Notes under the pieces: generated by a model
Told to the model about the DNA's origin: nothing
The model's database searches: none
What the model saw: only the letters and a program-made list of their open reading frames with translations
Assembly (NCBI GenBank): GCA_013696965.1
Contig: JACCXN010000057.1
Span: forward strand, 124,001-188,000
Origin: Bacteroidota bacterium
GTDB taxonomy: Bacteria; Bacteroidota; Bacteroidia; JACCXN01
Reading direction: 5' to 3'
DNA: 64,000 nt
Program-made: the position numbers and the translations under genes
Shown here: positions 36,655 to 46,848 of the stretch, piece by piece
Position numbering within the stretch: the stretch's first letter is position 1
How the letters are laid out: every line of letters starts with the position of its first letter

Positions 36655-38658
36655 ATGATCACCCTTCAGACTCCTGTTGTTTTTCAAAGAAAAAAACGTC
36701 ATACCGATAATATTCTTATTGATTTATATAAAAACCTGCTTAAACCCAGAATGATTGAGGAGAAAATGCTTTTGTTATTAAGACAGGGGAAAATTTCCAA
36801 ATGGTTTTCAGGTATTGGACAAGAAGCAATTTCAGTTGGTTCAACCCTTGCTGTAGAAAAAGATGAATACATTTTACCAATGCATAGAAATCTTGGTGTT
36901 TTTACAGCACGTAATATTCCTTTAAATAGATTATTTGCTCAGTTCCAGGGAAAAATGAGTGGTTTTACCAAGGGAAGAGACCGTTCCTTTCATTTTGGGA
37001 CCAATGAATACCATATTGTAGGAATGATTTCTCATCTTGGTCCTCAGCTTGGTGTTGCTGATGGTATTAGTCTTGGTACCTTATTAAACAAAGAAAACAA
37101 GGTAACTATAGTATATTCTGGAGATGGTGGGGCGAGTGAAGGTGATTTTCATGAAGCTATTAATGTTGCCTCTGTTTGGAATCTTCCTGTTATTTTTATC
37201 ATTGAAAACAATGGATATGGATTATCTACACCATCTAATGAGCAATTCCGTTGCAAGCAATTTATTGATAAAGCAATTGGCTATGGAATGGAGGGCATAC
37301 AAATAGATGGAAATAATGTACTTGAAGTTTATGATACAGTAAAAACGATTGCTGAGGATTTGCGTCAAAATCCAAGGCCAATTTTGTTGGAATGTATGAC
37401 CTTTAGAATGAGAGGCCATGAGGAAGCATCAGGTACAAAATATGTTCCGGGAGAATTATTTGATACCTGGGGTAAAAAAGATCCTTTGGTTAACTACGAA
37501 CGTTTTTTACAGGAAGAGGGTGTTTTAACCGAGCAAATGATCTTTGAATTTAGGGCAGAATATAAAGAAGAGATTAATAAAGGACTTGATCTGGCTTTTA
37601 ATGAAGAAAAAATAAAACCTTCTCTTGAAAGGGAACTTGCTGATTTATATAAGGAATACAAACAGGTTGTTGTAAATCCTTCTTCAGATAAAAAATCGAA
37701 AAAAAGGCTCATTGATGCTATTTCTGATGGACTAAAACAGAGCATGGAAAAGCATCCCAACCTTGTTTTAATGGGGCAGGATATTGGTGATTATGGTGGA
37801 GTTTTTAAAATTACCGATGGTTTTGTAAATGAATTTGGTAAGGAAAGGGTAAGAAACACACCTTTATGTGAGGCCGCAATTGTTGGAACTGCTTTAGGTT
37901 TATCTATTAAAGGATTTAAAGCAATGGTGGAGATGCAATTTGCGGATTTTGTAACAGAAGGATTTACCCAAATTATAAATAATCTGGCAAAAATTCATTG
38001 GAGATGGGGGCAAAATGCTGATGTTGTGGTTAGAATGCCTACAGGAGCAGGAGTTGCTGCCGGACCTTTTCATTCTCAATCAAATGAAGCCTGGTTTTTT
38101 CATACCCCTGGCTTAAAAGTTGTTTATCCAGCCTTTCCCTATGATGCAAAAGGATTATTGACTGCTTCCTTTGAAGATCCTAATCCAGTAATGTATTTTG
38201 AACATAAAGCCCTGTATCGCAGTATTTCTGAAGAAATTCCTGATGATTATTATACCATAGAAATTGGTAAGGCTAAATTATTGAAAGAAGGAAGCCAGGT
38301 TTCAATTATTACTTACGGAATGGGAGTTCACTGGGCTCTTGAAACACTTGAAAAACATCCTGAAATTTCAGCTGATCTATTGGACCTAAGAACTCTACTT
38401 CCCCTTGATTTAGATGCTATTATTTCTTCAGTAAATAAAACAGGAAAGTGCATAGTATTGCACGAGGATACTTTAACTGGAGGAATAGGAGGTGAGATTG
38501 CCTCAATTATTAATGAACATTGTTTTAAAAACCTTGATGCGCCTGTAATGCGTTCAGCAAGTATTGACACTCCTGTTCCATTTGTAAGTGAACTCGAGCA
38601 GGAATTTTTGCCAAAGAAAAGATTTGAGGAGCAATTGCTGAAGTTGATTGCTTATTAA
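36655..38658 (+). CDS. 2-oxoacid dehydrogenase E1, fused alpha and beta subunits
   Basis: 667 residues. The alpha part (about 1-330) has the thiamine-pyrophosphate motif GDGGASEGDFHEAINVA with the distal NN of IIENNGYGLSTP. A linker leads to the beta part (about 345-667) with LMGQDIGDYGGVFKIT, TPLCEAAIVGTALG and FHEDTLTGG-like elements. This is the branched-chain or pyruvate dehydrogenase E1 that decarboxylates the 2-oxoacid and acylates the lipoyl E2. Alpha-beta fusions are common in Bacteroidota. No E2 or E3 gene is adjacent, so the exact substrate cannot be read. It converges with the patatin gene at 22 nt. Confidence 0.94.
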   Translation: MITLQTPVVFQRKKRHTDNILIDLYKNLLKPRMIEEKMLLLLRQGKISKWFSGIGQEAISVGSTLAVEKDEYILPMHRNLGVFTARNIPLNRLFAQFQGKMSGFTKGRDRSFHFGTNEYHIVGMISHLGPQLGVADGISLGTLLNKENKVTIVYSGDGGASEGDFHEAINVASVWNLPVIFIIENNGYGLSTPSNEQFRCKQFIDKAIGYGMEGIQIDGNNVLEVYDTVKTIAEDLRQNPRPILLECMTFRMRGHEEASGTKYVPGELFDTWGKKDPLVNYERFLQEEGVLTEQMIFEFRAEYKEEINKGLDLAFNEEKIKPSLERELADLYKEYKQVVVNPSSDKKSKKRLIDAISDGLKQSMEKHPNLVLMGQDIGDYGGVFKITDGFVNEFGKERVRNTPLCEAAIVGTALGLSIKGFKAMVEMQFADFVTEGFTQIINNLAKIHWRWGQNADVVVRMPTGAGVAAGPFHSQSNEAWFFHTPGLKVVYPAFPYDAKGLLTASFEDPNPVMYFEHKALYRSISEEIPDDYYTIEIGKAKLLKEGSQVSIITYGMGVHWALETLEKHPEISADLLDLRTLLPLDLDAIISSVNKTGKCIVLHEDTLTGGIGGEIASIINEHCFKNLDAPVMRSASIDTPVPFVSELEQEFLPKKRFEEQLLKLIAY

Positions 38659-38680
38659 AGGTAAGAGCCCAGGTTATTTT

Positions 38681-40966
38681 CTATTTCAAAAGTTCTTGCA
38701 ATTTGCTTATAGCTCTTTGGTTTTCAGGTTGCTTGATTGATTGTTGTACTGCCCATTTTTCCTTTGTTGTTAGATGCCAGGATAAAGAAATCTTTTCATC
38801 TTTATCATTTAAATGAAAATCTATTACATCTATTTTCCCATCAAACCAGGAGCTTGCATACTGAATTAATTCATCATGATTGAAATTTTGAATTTTATCG
38901 AAATTACCATAGAAGTTTCCCAGGGGCGCAGATAAACTTTGAATAGTTGTAGCAAGTGGCTTTTTTTCCATTTCCCATTCTTTAAATTTATCCCTGGTTT
39001 GAATTATAACAACTCCACTGGTATTGGTACTGATCCAGTTTCGGAAAGTATAAAGATAATTTAAAGTAGTTTTTAAACCATAATTATCTCTGATACCTCC
39101 ATCCATAATCTCAATGGATGGAGAACTTGGTAAAGAAGTAACAGGCAAAACATATGGGAAAGATGCATTCATTCTTAATGCGCTTGTAAACCTTGTGTTG
39201 TAGGCATCCTGATGTTTAAAAAAACGGGTGTATTCAACAGCCTCTGGTAATGGCTCATTATATACATTTGACTGTGAATTGTTATTGGTTAAATAGGAAA
39301 CAGGCTGGGAAGCAATAATTAACCTTCTTCCCTCATTGATAATAGTTGGGGTGAAAACAAGCATGGGTATTAAAGCATCTTTTTCAGGTTGCCTGTAATC
39401 CACTAGCCGTTTATCAAGAAAATTATCGGTATTAATGTTTAATTGTCGCTCAAAAGCATATCCTCTTTCCTTTGTATAAGTATATGGGCCATCCTTAAAT
39501 TTTTGTAAACGTAAAAACATATCATTTACCACAATGGTGAAAGCAATTGGATTTAATAAGTCAGTGGAAATTTTCTCTCTGTATTTTTTATCATAAATAT
39601 TAATGGTGGAATCAGAAAGACTGCGTAAATAAACTTCCCTGAAATAGGACGCTCCGATCAATCCTCCAGAAGAGCCAGTAATAAACTGAGTATGTTTAAT
39701 TAAATCTCCCTTCAGAATACTATCAGAGTGTTGCAAAACAAAAAGGGTCCACAATGAAGCTCTTAAACCACCTCCGCTACAAGAGATAATCACCAATTTT
39801 GGTTTTTTTGTTTTATCCTTGTAATTATCATTATTAACAACAGAGGTTTTCCATTTATTCAAAATTTCTATTGTATTGGAAAAATCTAGTTTGTTTTGGG
39901 TTAAATCATATGCGTGTTTTTTTAATTCCTCATTACTATATACTGCTTTGGTAGAATAATCCAGACCATACACTTGATTTTCGTAATTGAAAAAGGTTTG
40001 CCCTGAAAGGTAATTTACAAATACAATAAGCAATAAAAACACAGGCAAAAACCAAGCTTTTAACCATGAATACAATGCACTGGTTAACATGATAAACATA
40101 GTAAACAGCAGGAAAACAGTAGCTCCTGCTGGTATCATAAATACGTTGATCTCCCTGAATAAACCCAGGAATAACAGGGATGCAATTGCAATGATTTCAA
40201 AGAATGCAGCATTTAAATGATTTTGTTGAAAAACACTGTTTAGCATTTCCCGATCATAATGACTGCAATCCCTACACAATTGGACCTTAAAGGGATTGGA
40301 TAAATATGTTTCCACATACCATTCGCTATTTTTAAATAAACTTCTGGTCCATTTTTCGTTTTTATGAAAAACATCCACAACAGGCTTAAATTTTGGTTTT
40401 CCAGGAAAAAAATCTTCCTCGGTTCCAATTCCAAAGAGTTTAAAAAGATCTTTATTGGTGGATAGAAAATAAGTAAATGAGAAAAATAAAAATAAAATGA
40501 TACCTGAAAGAAATCCAGAAACAATAAAAATAATTTCCGGGATGGGCAAGAATTCCTTATTGTATTGAAAGGTAATAATAAACAATAAATAAAGAAGCAG
40601 GAAAGCAAAAGGGATAATGGAATTATTAAGGCAAAATTTCATGAAAGGCCTTGAAATAGTAGCAATAAAAGGAAATCTGAAACTGTGCAGAATGTAACTG
40701 GCAATATGAAAAGCCATAATAAACCCTCCACATGAAAAACCAAGAATCAGGAAAGACCAGAATCCTACTTCTCCCAGATATTCAGGGTTTAAAAACAGGT
40801 TTTGTAAGCCAAACTTATTGCCAATACTTCCTGAGATTATTCCCAATAGGATAACCCAAAAAAACAATAACAATAGATTGCTTTTAATATGCAGAAATAC
40901 CAATTGCAATGGAAAGGAAAAGAAAATTCTTCTGAACCTAGAATTGTATTTGAGACGCGAAATCAT
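38681..40966 (-). CDS. Membrane-anchored patatin-like phospholipase
   Basis: 761 residues. The N-terminal 340 residues carry about eight hydrophobic helices with loops. A patatin domain follows from about residue 395: oxyanion start SCSGGGLRASLW, nucleophile elbow GSSGG (Ser of GxSxG), and the catalytic DGG in MDGGIRDNYGLKT near residue 650. Family members hydrolyse acyl lipids. The multi-helix membrane domain is unusual relative to short bacterial patatins but recurs in Bacteroidota. No neighbouring gene suggests the substrate. Confidence 0.88.
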   Translation of the reverse strand: MISRLKYNSRFRRIFFSFPLQLVFLHIKSNLLLLFFWVILLGIISGSIGNKFGLQNLFLNPEYLGEVGFWSFLILGFSCGGFIMAFHIASYILHSFRFPFIATISRPFMKFCLNNSIIPFAFLLLYLLFIITFQYNKEFLPIPEIIFIVSGFLSGIILFLFFSFTYFLSTNKDLFKLFGIGTEEDFFPGKPKFKPVVDVFHKNEKWTRSLFKNSEWYVETYLSNPFKVQLCRDCSHYDREMLNSVFQQNHLNAAFFEIIAIASLLFLGLFREINVFMIPAGATVFLLFTMFIMLTSALYSWLKAWFLPVFLLLIVFVNYLSGQTFFNYENQVYGLDYSTKAVYSNEELKKHAYDLTQNKLDFSNTIEILNKWKTSVVNNDNYKDKTKKPKLVIISCSGGGLRASLWTLFVLQHSDSILKGDLIKHTQFITGSSGGLIGASYFREVYLRSLSDSTINIYDKKYREKISTDLLNPIAFTIVVNDMFLRLQKFKDGPYTYTKERGYAFERQLNINTDNFLDKRLVDYRQPEKDALIPMLVFTPTIINEGRRLIIASQPVSYLTNNNSQSNVYNEPLPEAVEYTRFFKHQDAYNTRFTSALRMNASFPYVLPVTSLPSSPSIEIMDGGIRDNYGLKTTLNYLYTFRNWISTNTSGVVIIQTRDKFKEWEMEKKPLATTIQSLSAPLGNFYGNFDKIQNFNHDELIQYASSWFDGKIDVIDFHLNDKDEKISLSWHLTTKEKWAVQQSIKQPENQRAISKLQELLK

Positions 40967-41064
40967 TGCAAAATGTTGGGATTAATAAAAATTAATTTAA
41001 ATCTGCAAGTACCGTTAAACTAATGTAAACACATGCTTATTGTCTTATTAACAGTTTTTATTGC

Positions 41065-42750
41065 TTAAGCTATATTTTTTTCGACAATTTCTAATATTTC
41101 TGCTTCAAGATCTTTTGCGTTTCGTTCAATTTCAGTTCCTTTTTCCATTACTTTTTTTACGAAATCCTTATCGTTTAATCCTGATGCATTAATTTTAACA
41201 TTTAAAAACGCCCCCATTACCGCGCTACGCGCACAAAGAGCACCAACACCAGCATCACTTGCAGAATTTGGATTTCCATTTTGTGCCATAGCTTTTATCA
41301 CGTGCATTGATTTCAGTGTAGTTTCCATTACCCTAAATGGAACTTCAATTGCATTTTTTGTGGCAGCCTGTATGCTATCAGCTCGGTTTTGTTTGTCATC
41401 TTGTGTTGTATTTGGCATTGAAAAGGCATCCATAATCAAATTAAAGGCTAATGTATCCTCATCAACTAATTTCACTAGTTCTTGTGTGTATTTTTGGCCC
41501 TCTGAGGCAATATCTGAGAATTCCTTCCATCTCTCATCCCAACCCCTTTTATGTGAAGATAGATTAGCAACCATAGTTCCCAATGCCACTCCCAAAGCTC
41601 CCATATAAGCCGAAATAGAACCACCACCAGGAGCAGGTGATTCAGATGCTGTTTCATCTGCAAAATCTGTAAGACTCATATTAACAAGTCTGCTTTTTGC
41701 TTTGTTCCTGAGCATATATTCAATGATTCTTTGCTCTGGTTCAAATGGTCCAAGTTCATCTAAGCCTAAGGATTTGACAGCAATTTTTATAAGTTCTTTT
41801 TCCGAAACTCCTGTTGAACGTTCTTGTTTTTCAAGGAAATATTTTCCCGCATCTAGCAATGCATTTAAAGGGACAAGTCCAACAAGCTCGGAACCTGTTA
41901 CACGAATACCTCTTTCCCCCGCTTTTTTGCACACCTCATCAAATGCAATGTGAACAGGTGTGATGTTTATGTTTGTTAAATTCATCGAAATTTGTGCTAT
42001 TCCATATTCTTCAATATACCAACCTACTGCTTTTACGGATTTCAAACTTCCTGGAATATTAACTGGTCTGCCATTCTGATCGGTTACAATCTTTCCAGTT
42101 AGTGGATCTCCTTCTCTTTTAACTCTTCCTCCCTCACGTACATCAAAGGCAATTGCATTTGCCCTGCGCGTGGATGTGGAATTTAAGTTTATGTTGTAAG
42201 CCACTAAAAAATCACGTGCTCCTATTACTGTTGCACCTGATTTTACACTGAATTCAGAAGGACCAAAATCTGGTTTCCATTGTGGCAATTTTATTTTTTC
42301 AAAAAATCCTTCATATTGACCTGCTCTGATTATGGAGAGATTTTTCCTTGCACTATCTACCTGCGCTTCTTCATAAAGATATACTGGAATATTAAGTTCT
42401 TTTCCAACCCTTTCACCCAACATTTTTGCATATAAAACGGTTTCTTCCATAGTTACCCCAGAAACAGGAATTAAAGGGCAAACATCAGTTGCTCCCATTC
42501 TTGAATGTTCACCTTTATGCCTGGTCATGTCAATTAATTCAGCAGCTTTTTTTATTGCATTAAAAGCCGCCTCAATAACTGCTTTTGGTGATCCTACAAA
42601 AGTAACCACTGTTCTGTTGGTTGCCTTGCCCGGATCTACGTTCAAAAGTTTTACGCCCTCAACCAGTTCTATCTGGTCAGTAATTTGTTTGATAATATTT
42701 AAATCTCTCCCTTCGCTAAAATTGGGTACGCATTCAATTATTTTCTCCAT
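41065..42750 (-). CDS. ftcD: Formimidoyltransferase-cyclodeaminase (FTCD)
   Basis: 561 residues. The N-terminal half (about 1-320) is glutamate formimidoyltransferase (CVPNFSEGRD, then TRHKGEHSRMGATDVCPLIP), which moves the formimino group from formiminoglutamate to tetrahydrofolate. The C-terminal part (about 355-555) is the cyclodeaminase (DETASESPAPGGGSISAYMG, then VGALCARSAVMGAFLNVKIN). The last step of histidine degradation by the formiminoglutamate route. No hut genes are nearby. Single gene. Intact. Confidence 0.95.
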   Translation of the reverse strand: MEKIIECVPNFSEGRDLNIIKQITDQIELVEGVKLLNVDPGKATNRTVVTFVGSPKAVIEAAFNAIKKAAELIDMTRHKGEHSRMGATDVCPLIPVSGVTMEETVLYAKMLGERVGKELNIPVYLYEEAQVDSARKNLSIIRAGQYEGFFEKIKLPQWKPDFGPSEFSVKSGATVIGARDFLVAYNINLNSTSTRRANAIAFDVREGGRVKREGDPLTGKIVTDQNGRPVNIPGSLKSVKAVGWYIEEYGIAQISMNLTNINITPVHIAFDEVCKKAGERGIRVTGSELVGLVPLNALLDAGKYFLEKQERSTGVSEKELIKIAVKSLGLDELGPFEPEQRIIEYMLRNKAKSRLVNMSLTDFADETASESPAPGGGSISAYMGALGVALGTMVANLSSHKRGWDERWKEFSDIASEGQKYTQELVKLVDEDTLAFNLIMDAFSMPNTTQDDKQNRADSIQAATKNAIEVPFRVMETTLKSMHVIKAMAQNGNPNSASDAGVGALCARSAVMGAFLNVKINASGLNDKDFVKKVMEKGTEIERNAKDLEAEILEIVEKNIA

Positions 42751-42810
42751 TTTTTAAATTAATTTTGTGTTTTATTTTTGAATTAATGATGAATTTTGTT
42801 TTTAATAATT

Positions 42811-43175
42811 CTAACTACTGAATACAATCTCCCTAATTTTATTTTGAATTTGAATTGTATAATCATATCCAATTGCAAATTTTTCATCTGCCTTATTAAT
42901 ATCAGTTAAAAATTTTTTTTTCATATTTGGTGATTCAATAAACAAGGTACATGCTTTTATACTTTCTTTTATCTTTGTGTTCTTAACTATTGCAGGGTTT
43001 GACGTGGTGAATATCCATTTGCATAAAAAGCTCCCACAATTGCTCCGCCACTAACACCTGAAATTGCTTCAGGTTCAATATCCATTTCTGTTAATTCCTC
43101 TAATATACCCAAATGAGCAATACAACGAGCAGCTCCGCTCGAAAGAGCTAGGCCTATTTTATTTTTATTCACCAA
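42811..43175 (-). pseudogene. Patatin-like phospholipase, internally deleted
   Basis: The first 58 codons from 43175 encode a normal short patatin start: KIGLALSSGAARCIAHLGIL and GVSGGAIVGAFYANGYSP (GxSxG elbow). The frame then stops at 42987. In another frame the DNA continues as the C-terminal end of the same family: TKIKESIKACTLFIESPNMK and AIGYDYTIQIQNKIREIV, stopping at 42811. A typical member has about 250 residues, so roughly 130 middle residues, including the DGG motif, are gone. It overlaps the upstream MBL gene by 11 nt, so it was once the second gene of that operon. Confidence 0.85.
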
Positions 43176-44013
43176 AAGCTTCTTTAAATGAAAAAGAATT
43201 ATTTAATCTTATGCCTTTTTCTGTATGTTTTAAAGTACAACATTCATGAATAGCATCATGTTCAAAAAATAAAATATAATTGTTATCTGCAGCATGTTTT
43301 AGAAATTCGCTTTTTTCCTGTAAAGTTATAAGGGGCCGTGTATCGTAAGCCATAACATATGGAAGAGGAATATGCCCTGTGGAAGGCAGCAGATCGGCCA
43401 TGTAAACTATCGTCTTTTCTTTGTATTGTATGTGGGGTATCATCATGGCATCTGTATGTCCATTTGCATACATTACAGAAAAACCAGGAAATAATTCACC
43501 CTGTTTTTCCACAAATTTTAGTTGCCCACTCTCCTGAATTGGTAAAATGTTTTCTTTTAAAAAACTAGCTTTCTCCCGAGGATTTGGTTCAGTTGCCCAT
43601 TTCCAATGATCTTTATTGCTCCAATATGTTGCATTCTTAAAAGCAGTTTCATAACCTGTTTTATCCTTATTGTATTTAATGCTTCCTCCACAATGATCAA
43701 AATGAAGGTGGGTAAGAAACATATCTGTAATATCATCAGGGTGAAAACCATGGCAAGCAAGTGATTTTTCAAGAGTATCATTACCTGAGAGATAATAGTG
43801 ACTAAAAAATTTCGCATCCTGTTTAGTCCCAATACCGTTATCAATTAAAATAAGTCGGTTTCCATCTTCAATAAGCATACTGCGCAAGGCCCAGTTGCAC
43901 AAATTATTACTATCTGGAGGATTTATGTTTTGCCAGATTGTTTTTGGTACTACTCCAAACATTGCTCCCCCGTCTAATTTAAATAATCCTGTTTCAATTG
44001 AATAAATTTTCAT
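43165..44013 (-). CDS. MBL-fold metallo-hydrolase (lactonase-like)
   Basis: 282 residues. The metallo-beta-lactamase metal site is FLTHLHFDHCGGS (HxHxDH), with further ligands at GHTDAMM and MADLLPSTGHIP. The overall length and the FKLDGGAMFGVVPKTIW opening match the N-acyl-homoserine-lactonase-like group of MBL hydrolases, but the true substrate is unknown. The gene is followed by the deleted patatin, with which it overlaps. Confidence 0.9.
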   Translation of the reverse strand: MKIYSIETGLFKLDGGAMFGVVPKTIWQNINPPDSNNLCNWALRSMLIEDGNRLILIDNGIGTKQDAKFFSHYYLSGNDTLEKSLACHGFHPDDITDMFLTHLHFDHCGGSIKYNKDKTGYETAFKNATYWSNKDHWKWATEPNPREKASFLKENILPIQESGQLKFVEKQGELFPGFSVMYANGHTDAMMIPHIQYKEKTIVYMADLLPSTGHIPLPYVMAYDTRPLITLQEKSEFLKHAADNNYILFFEHDAIHECCTLKHTEKGIRLNNSFSFKEAFGE

Positions 44014-44257
44014 TGCCTCTATTATTTTTGTTTAATTTCAAAATAATTTTATTCTACTATAATAATTTTTTCTCCATTTAGGTTAAAATAATTAATCAAT
44101 CACAAATTAACAAGAAATATATTTTTTAAGAGGAAACAAAGCGTAAATATAATAACAACAAACTGTTTAAAACTTAAATTTAATAACTTGTTTTTGATGC
44201 TTTGGAATTAATATGTTAGCTGTTTAATAAAGATATAGACTAAGAACTTACCAAAAT

Positions 44258-45625
44258 ATGCAAATTCATTTTATAGCAATAGGAGGAAGTGCAATGCATA
44301 ATCTTGCCTTGGCCTTGCACCACAAAGGATATACGATTAGTGGTTCAGATGATGAAATTTTCGAGCCCAGTAAAACAAGATTAAAAAATCATGGACTTTT
44401 ACCTGAAGTTGATGGTTGGTTTCCAGAAAAAATTACAAAAAATACAGATGCGGTGATTTTAGGCATGCATGCAAGGAAGGATAACCCTGAATTGGAGCGT
44501 GCTAAAGAACTGGGTATAAAAGTTTTTTCTTATCCTGAATATATCTATGAACAAACTAAAAATAAAATTCGGGTTGTAATTGGTGGAAGTCACGGTAAAA
44601 CAAGTATTACCGCAATGATTCTTCATGTACTGGATTACAATAAAATTAATTGTGATTATATGGTAGGGGCGCAGCTGGAAGGCTTTGATACCATGGTGAA
44701 ACTTTCGAAAGAGGCTCCAATTGCTATTCTTGAAGGAGATGAATATTTGTCCTCCCCTATTGATCGCAGACCAAAATTTCATTTATACAAACCTAACATT
44801 GCACTGTTAAGTGGAATTGCATGGGATCATATTAATGTTTTTCCAACTTTTGACAATTATGTAGAACAGTTCAAAATTTTTATTGATTTGATAGAAAAAG
44901 ATGGAACAATAATATATTGTGAATCAGATTCAGAAGTGAAAAAAGTATGTGAAGCATCAAAAGAGGATTTAAAGAAAATTCCGTATAACATACCTGAACA
45001 TACAATTGTAGATGGAACTACTTACCTCACCTATGGTAATCAAAAAGTACCCTTGCAGGTTTTTGGAGATCATAATTTAATGAATATTAACGGGGCTAAA
45101 TTGGTCTGTTTCGAGTTAGGAGTTAATGAGCGCAGTTTTTATGAAGCAATCAATTCTTTTAATGGTGCCTCAAGGAGGCTGGAATTAATTATTAAAGATG
45201 ATAGTACTGCTGTTTACAGGGATTTTGCACACTCACCATCTAAATTAAAAGCTACAACAGAGGCTGTGAAAAAGCAATTTCCGCAAAGAAAATTAATTGC
45301 ATGCATGGAGTTGCATACTTTTAGCAGCCTTAATGAAACTTTTTTAATGGAATATAATGGTGCAATGTTAAAGGCAGATGAGGCAATTGTATATTATAGT
45401 CCGCATACAATTGCCCATAAAAAATTAGCACCAATTTCTATAGCCCAGGTGAAAAAGGCTTTTGGTGGAAATAATATTTCTGTTTTTGTTGATTCAAGCG
45501 AACTTGTTGCATATTTGCTAAAAAAGCACTGGAAGGATACAAATCTTTTATTAATGACCTCTGGAAACTTTGATGGTATTGATTTTAAAAGCTTTTCTGA
45601 AAAGATTATGAAAAAAGAAGGTTAA
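44258..45625 (+). CDS. mpl: Mpl-type UDP-MurNAc peptide ligase
   Basis: 455 residues. The Mur ligase fold is clear: HFIAIGGSAMHNLALALHH start, P-loop GGSHGKTS near residue 110, LEGDEYLSSP, GIAWDHINVFPT, and FGDHNLMNINGAK near the middle. The SPIDRRPKFHLYKPN element is typical of Mpl, which attaches the tripeptide L-Ala-D-Glu-mDAP to UDP-MurNAc in peptidoglycan recycling. Distinguishing it from MurC rests on that pattern; it is not with a dcw cluster. Monocistronic. Confidence 0.9.
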   Translation: MQIHFIAIGGSAMHNLALALHHKGYTISGSDDEIFEPSKTRLKNHGLLPEVDGWFPEKITKNTDAVILGMHARKDNPELERAKELGIKVFSYPEYIYEQTKNKIRVVIGGSHGKTSITAMILHVLDYNKINCDYMVGAQLEGFDTMVKLSKEAPIAILEGDEYLSSPIDRRPKFHLYKPNIALLSGIAWDHINVFPTFDNYVEQFKIFIDLIEKDGTIIYCESDSEVKKVCEASKEDLKKIPYNIPEHTIVDGTTYLTYGNQKVPLQVFGDHNLMNINGAKLVCFELGVNERSFYEAINSFNGASRRLELIIKDDSTAVYRDFAHSPSKLKATTEAVKKQFPQRKLIACMELHTFSSLNETFLMEYNGAMLKADEAIVYYSPHTIAHKKLAPISIAQVKKAFGGNNISVFVDSSELVAYLLKKHWKDTNLLLMTSGNFDGIDFKSFSEKIMKKEG

Positions 45626-45902
45626 TAAAAAGGGAGAATATATACAAAAATATTTTTTTTCTTTTAATTTAAAGGAGATTGATTAAAGCAAATGAGGCTT
45701 TAAAATAATCTTTGATACTAATTTTTCAACAATTTATAAACAGGCAAAAATTCAAATAAATAATCCAATTGGGTACTAAAAAAATAATGATTTTTCTCAT
45801 TTCATGTTTAACAAAATAGTATTCATTAGCAATAAAACCATTACAGCCAAAGAAAAATACAAAAACAAGAGGCAAGAATTAAGAGGTTTTAAAATAAAAT
45901 CA
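45626..45902. other. AT-rich intergenic region, no gene seen
   Basis: No coding frame or RNA structure supported between mpl and the promoter box of the MORN-repeat gene. Simple AT-rich sequence. Confidence 0.5.
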
Positions 45903-45910
45903 TAGTTTTG
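45903..45910 (+). promoter_or_regulatory. Predicted promoter box of the MORN-repeat gene (TAGTTTTG)
   Basis: TAGTTTTG about 95 nt before the GTG start at 46005; fits TAnnTTTG. Confidence 0.4.
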
Positions 45911-46004
45911 TACAATTACTTTCTTAGTAACTGCAATGTTTTGAACTGGTATTAATTTTTTGTTTTTTATTTTTTTTCTATTTTTATCCCCAATTCAAAA
46001 CAAA

Positions 46005-46757
46005 GTGACAAAAATAAATTGTTTTTTCATTACTATATATTGTGCTTTTACACTTGCTAATTGTATTGCACAAGGTAAAACAGTATTTAAAAAACCAGAA
46101 GATACAGTAAGATACAGCGATACCGTAGTTAATATTAACTATGGAGTTAGGATGTTTGATAAATATAACAATATACTTGGTGGTGACTCAATTAGGAATT
46201 GCCGCAATTATGCTTGCCAGGGCTGGGTTGAAGATTTTTATGAGAACGGTAAAACCTTACATAAAGGCTTTTATATTGAGGGGATATTAAATAGTTATAA
46301 GAATTTTTATCCCGATGGTACACTTGAACGTGAATTTAAAAACAAAAGCCTTGTTAAAAGTGAACTAACAACCTATCATCCAAATGGAAACATAAGAACT
46401 AAAGGGGTTTTTGTAGAGGGAAGTTCATTGATATATGAGGAATATTATGAAACAGGCCAATTGGAGTATATGGAAGAAAACCATAAAAGCATGGAATACT
46501 ATGTTTCTACTAAATCCTTTTACAGTACAGGAACACAGGAATCAATACTCCTACTTACAAATCCTAAAAAACTTACTTTTAGTAAAGTTGAATACCATGA
46601 AAATGGTACTATTAGAGAACAAGGCGAACTTTTCTTTAATAAGAATAATATGGATTATTACAAAAGCGGTAAATGGTCCTATTTTGATGAAACAAGCAAG
46701 CTCACCCACGAGACTTTATATGAAAATGGGAAAAGCATTAAAACTATAAATTATTAA
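46005..46757 (+). CDS. Secreted MORN/YwqK-type repeat protein
   Basis: 250 residues from a GTG that gives a clean signal peptide (CFFITIYCAFTLANCIAQG); an earlier in-frame TTG at 45960 would give two hydrophobic stretches and is less likely. The body is MORN_2-like repeats: FYENGKTLHKGFYIEGIL, FYPDGTLEREFKNK, YHPNGNIRTKGVFVEG, YYETGQLEY, YHENGTIREQGE, YKSGKWSYFDE. These resemble the YwqK-type antitoxin-like repeat family. Probably periplasmic or surface; no toxin is adjacent. The next gene lies 91 nt downstream. Confidence 0.82.
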   Translation: MTKINCFFITIYCAFTLANCIAQGKTVFKKPEDTVRYSDTVVNINYGVRMFDKYNNILGGDSIRNCRNYACQGWVEDFYENGKTLHKGFYIEGILNSYKNFYPDGTLEREFKNKSLVKSELTTYHPNGNIRTKGVFVEGSSLIYEEYYETGQLEYMEENHKSMEYYVSTKSFYSTGTQESILLLTNPKKLTFSKVEYHENGTIREQGELFFNKNNMDYYKSGKWSYFDETSKLTHETLYENGKSIKTINY

Positions 46758-46848
46758 AATTCATTAATTTCTTTATTTATATGTTTTTAAGGAAACGGGT
46801 TAAAATATATAAAGTACTGTTAGAAGATAATTGTTTTTTATTAATAGC

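Noticed and set aside
45960-46004. TTG start for the MORN-repeat protein
   Set aside because: Gives a second hydrophobic stretch ahead of a good signal peptide; the GTG at 46005 is more natural, though not proven.
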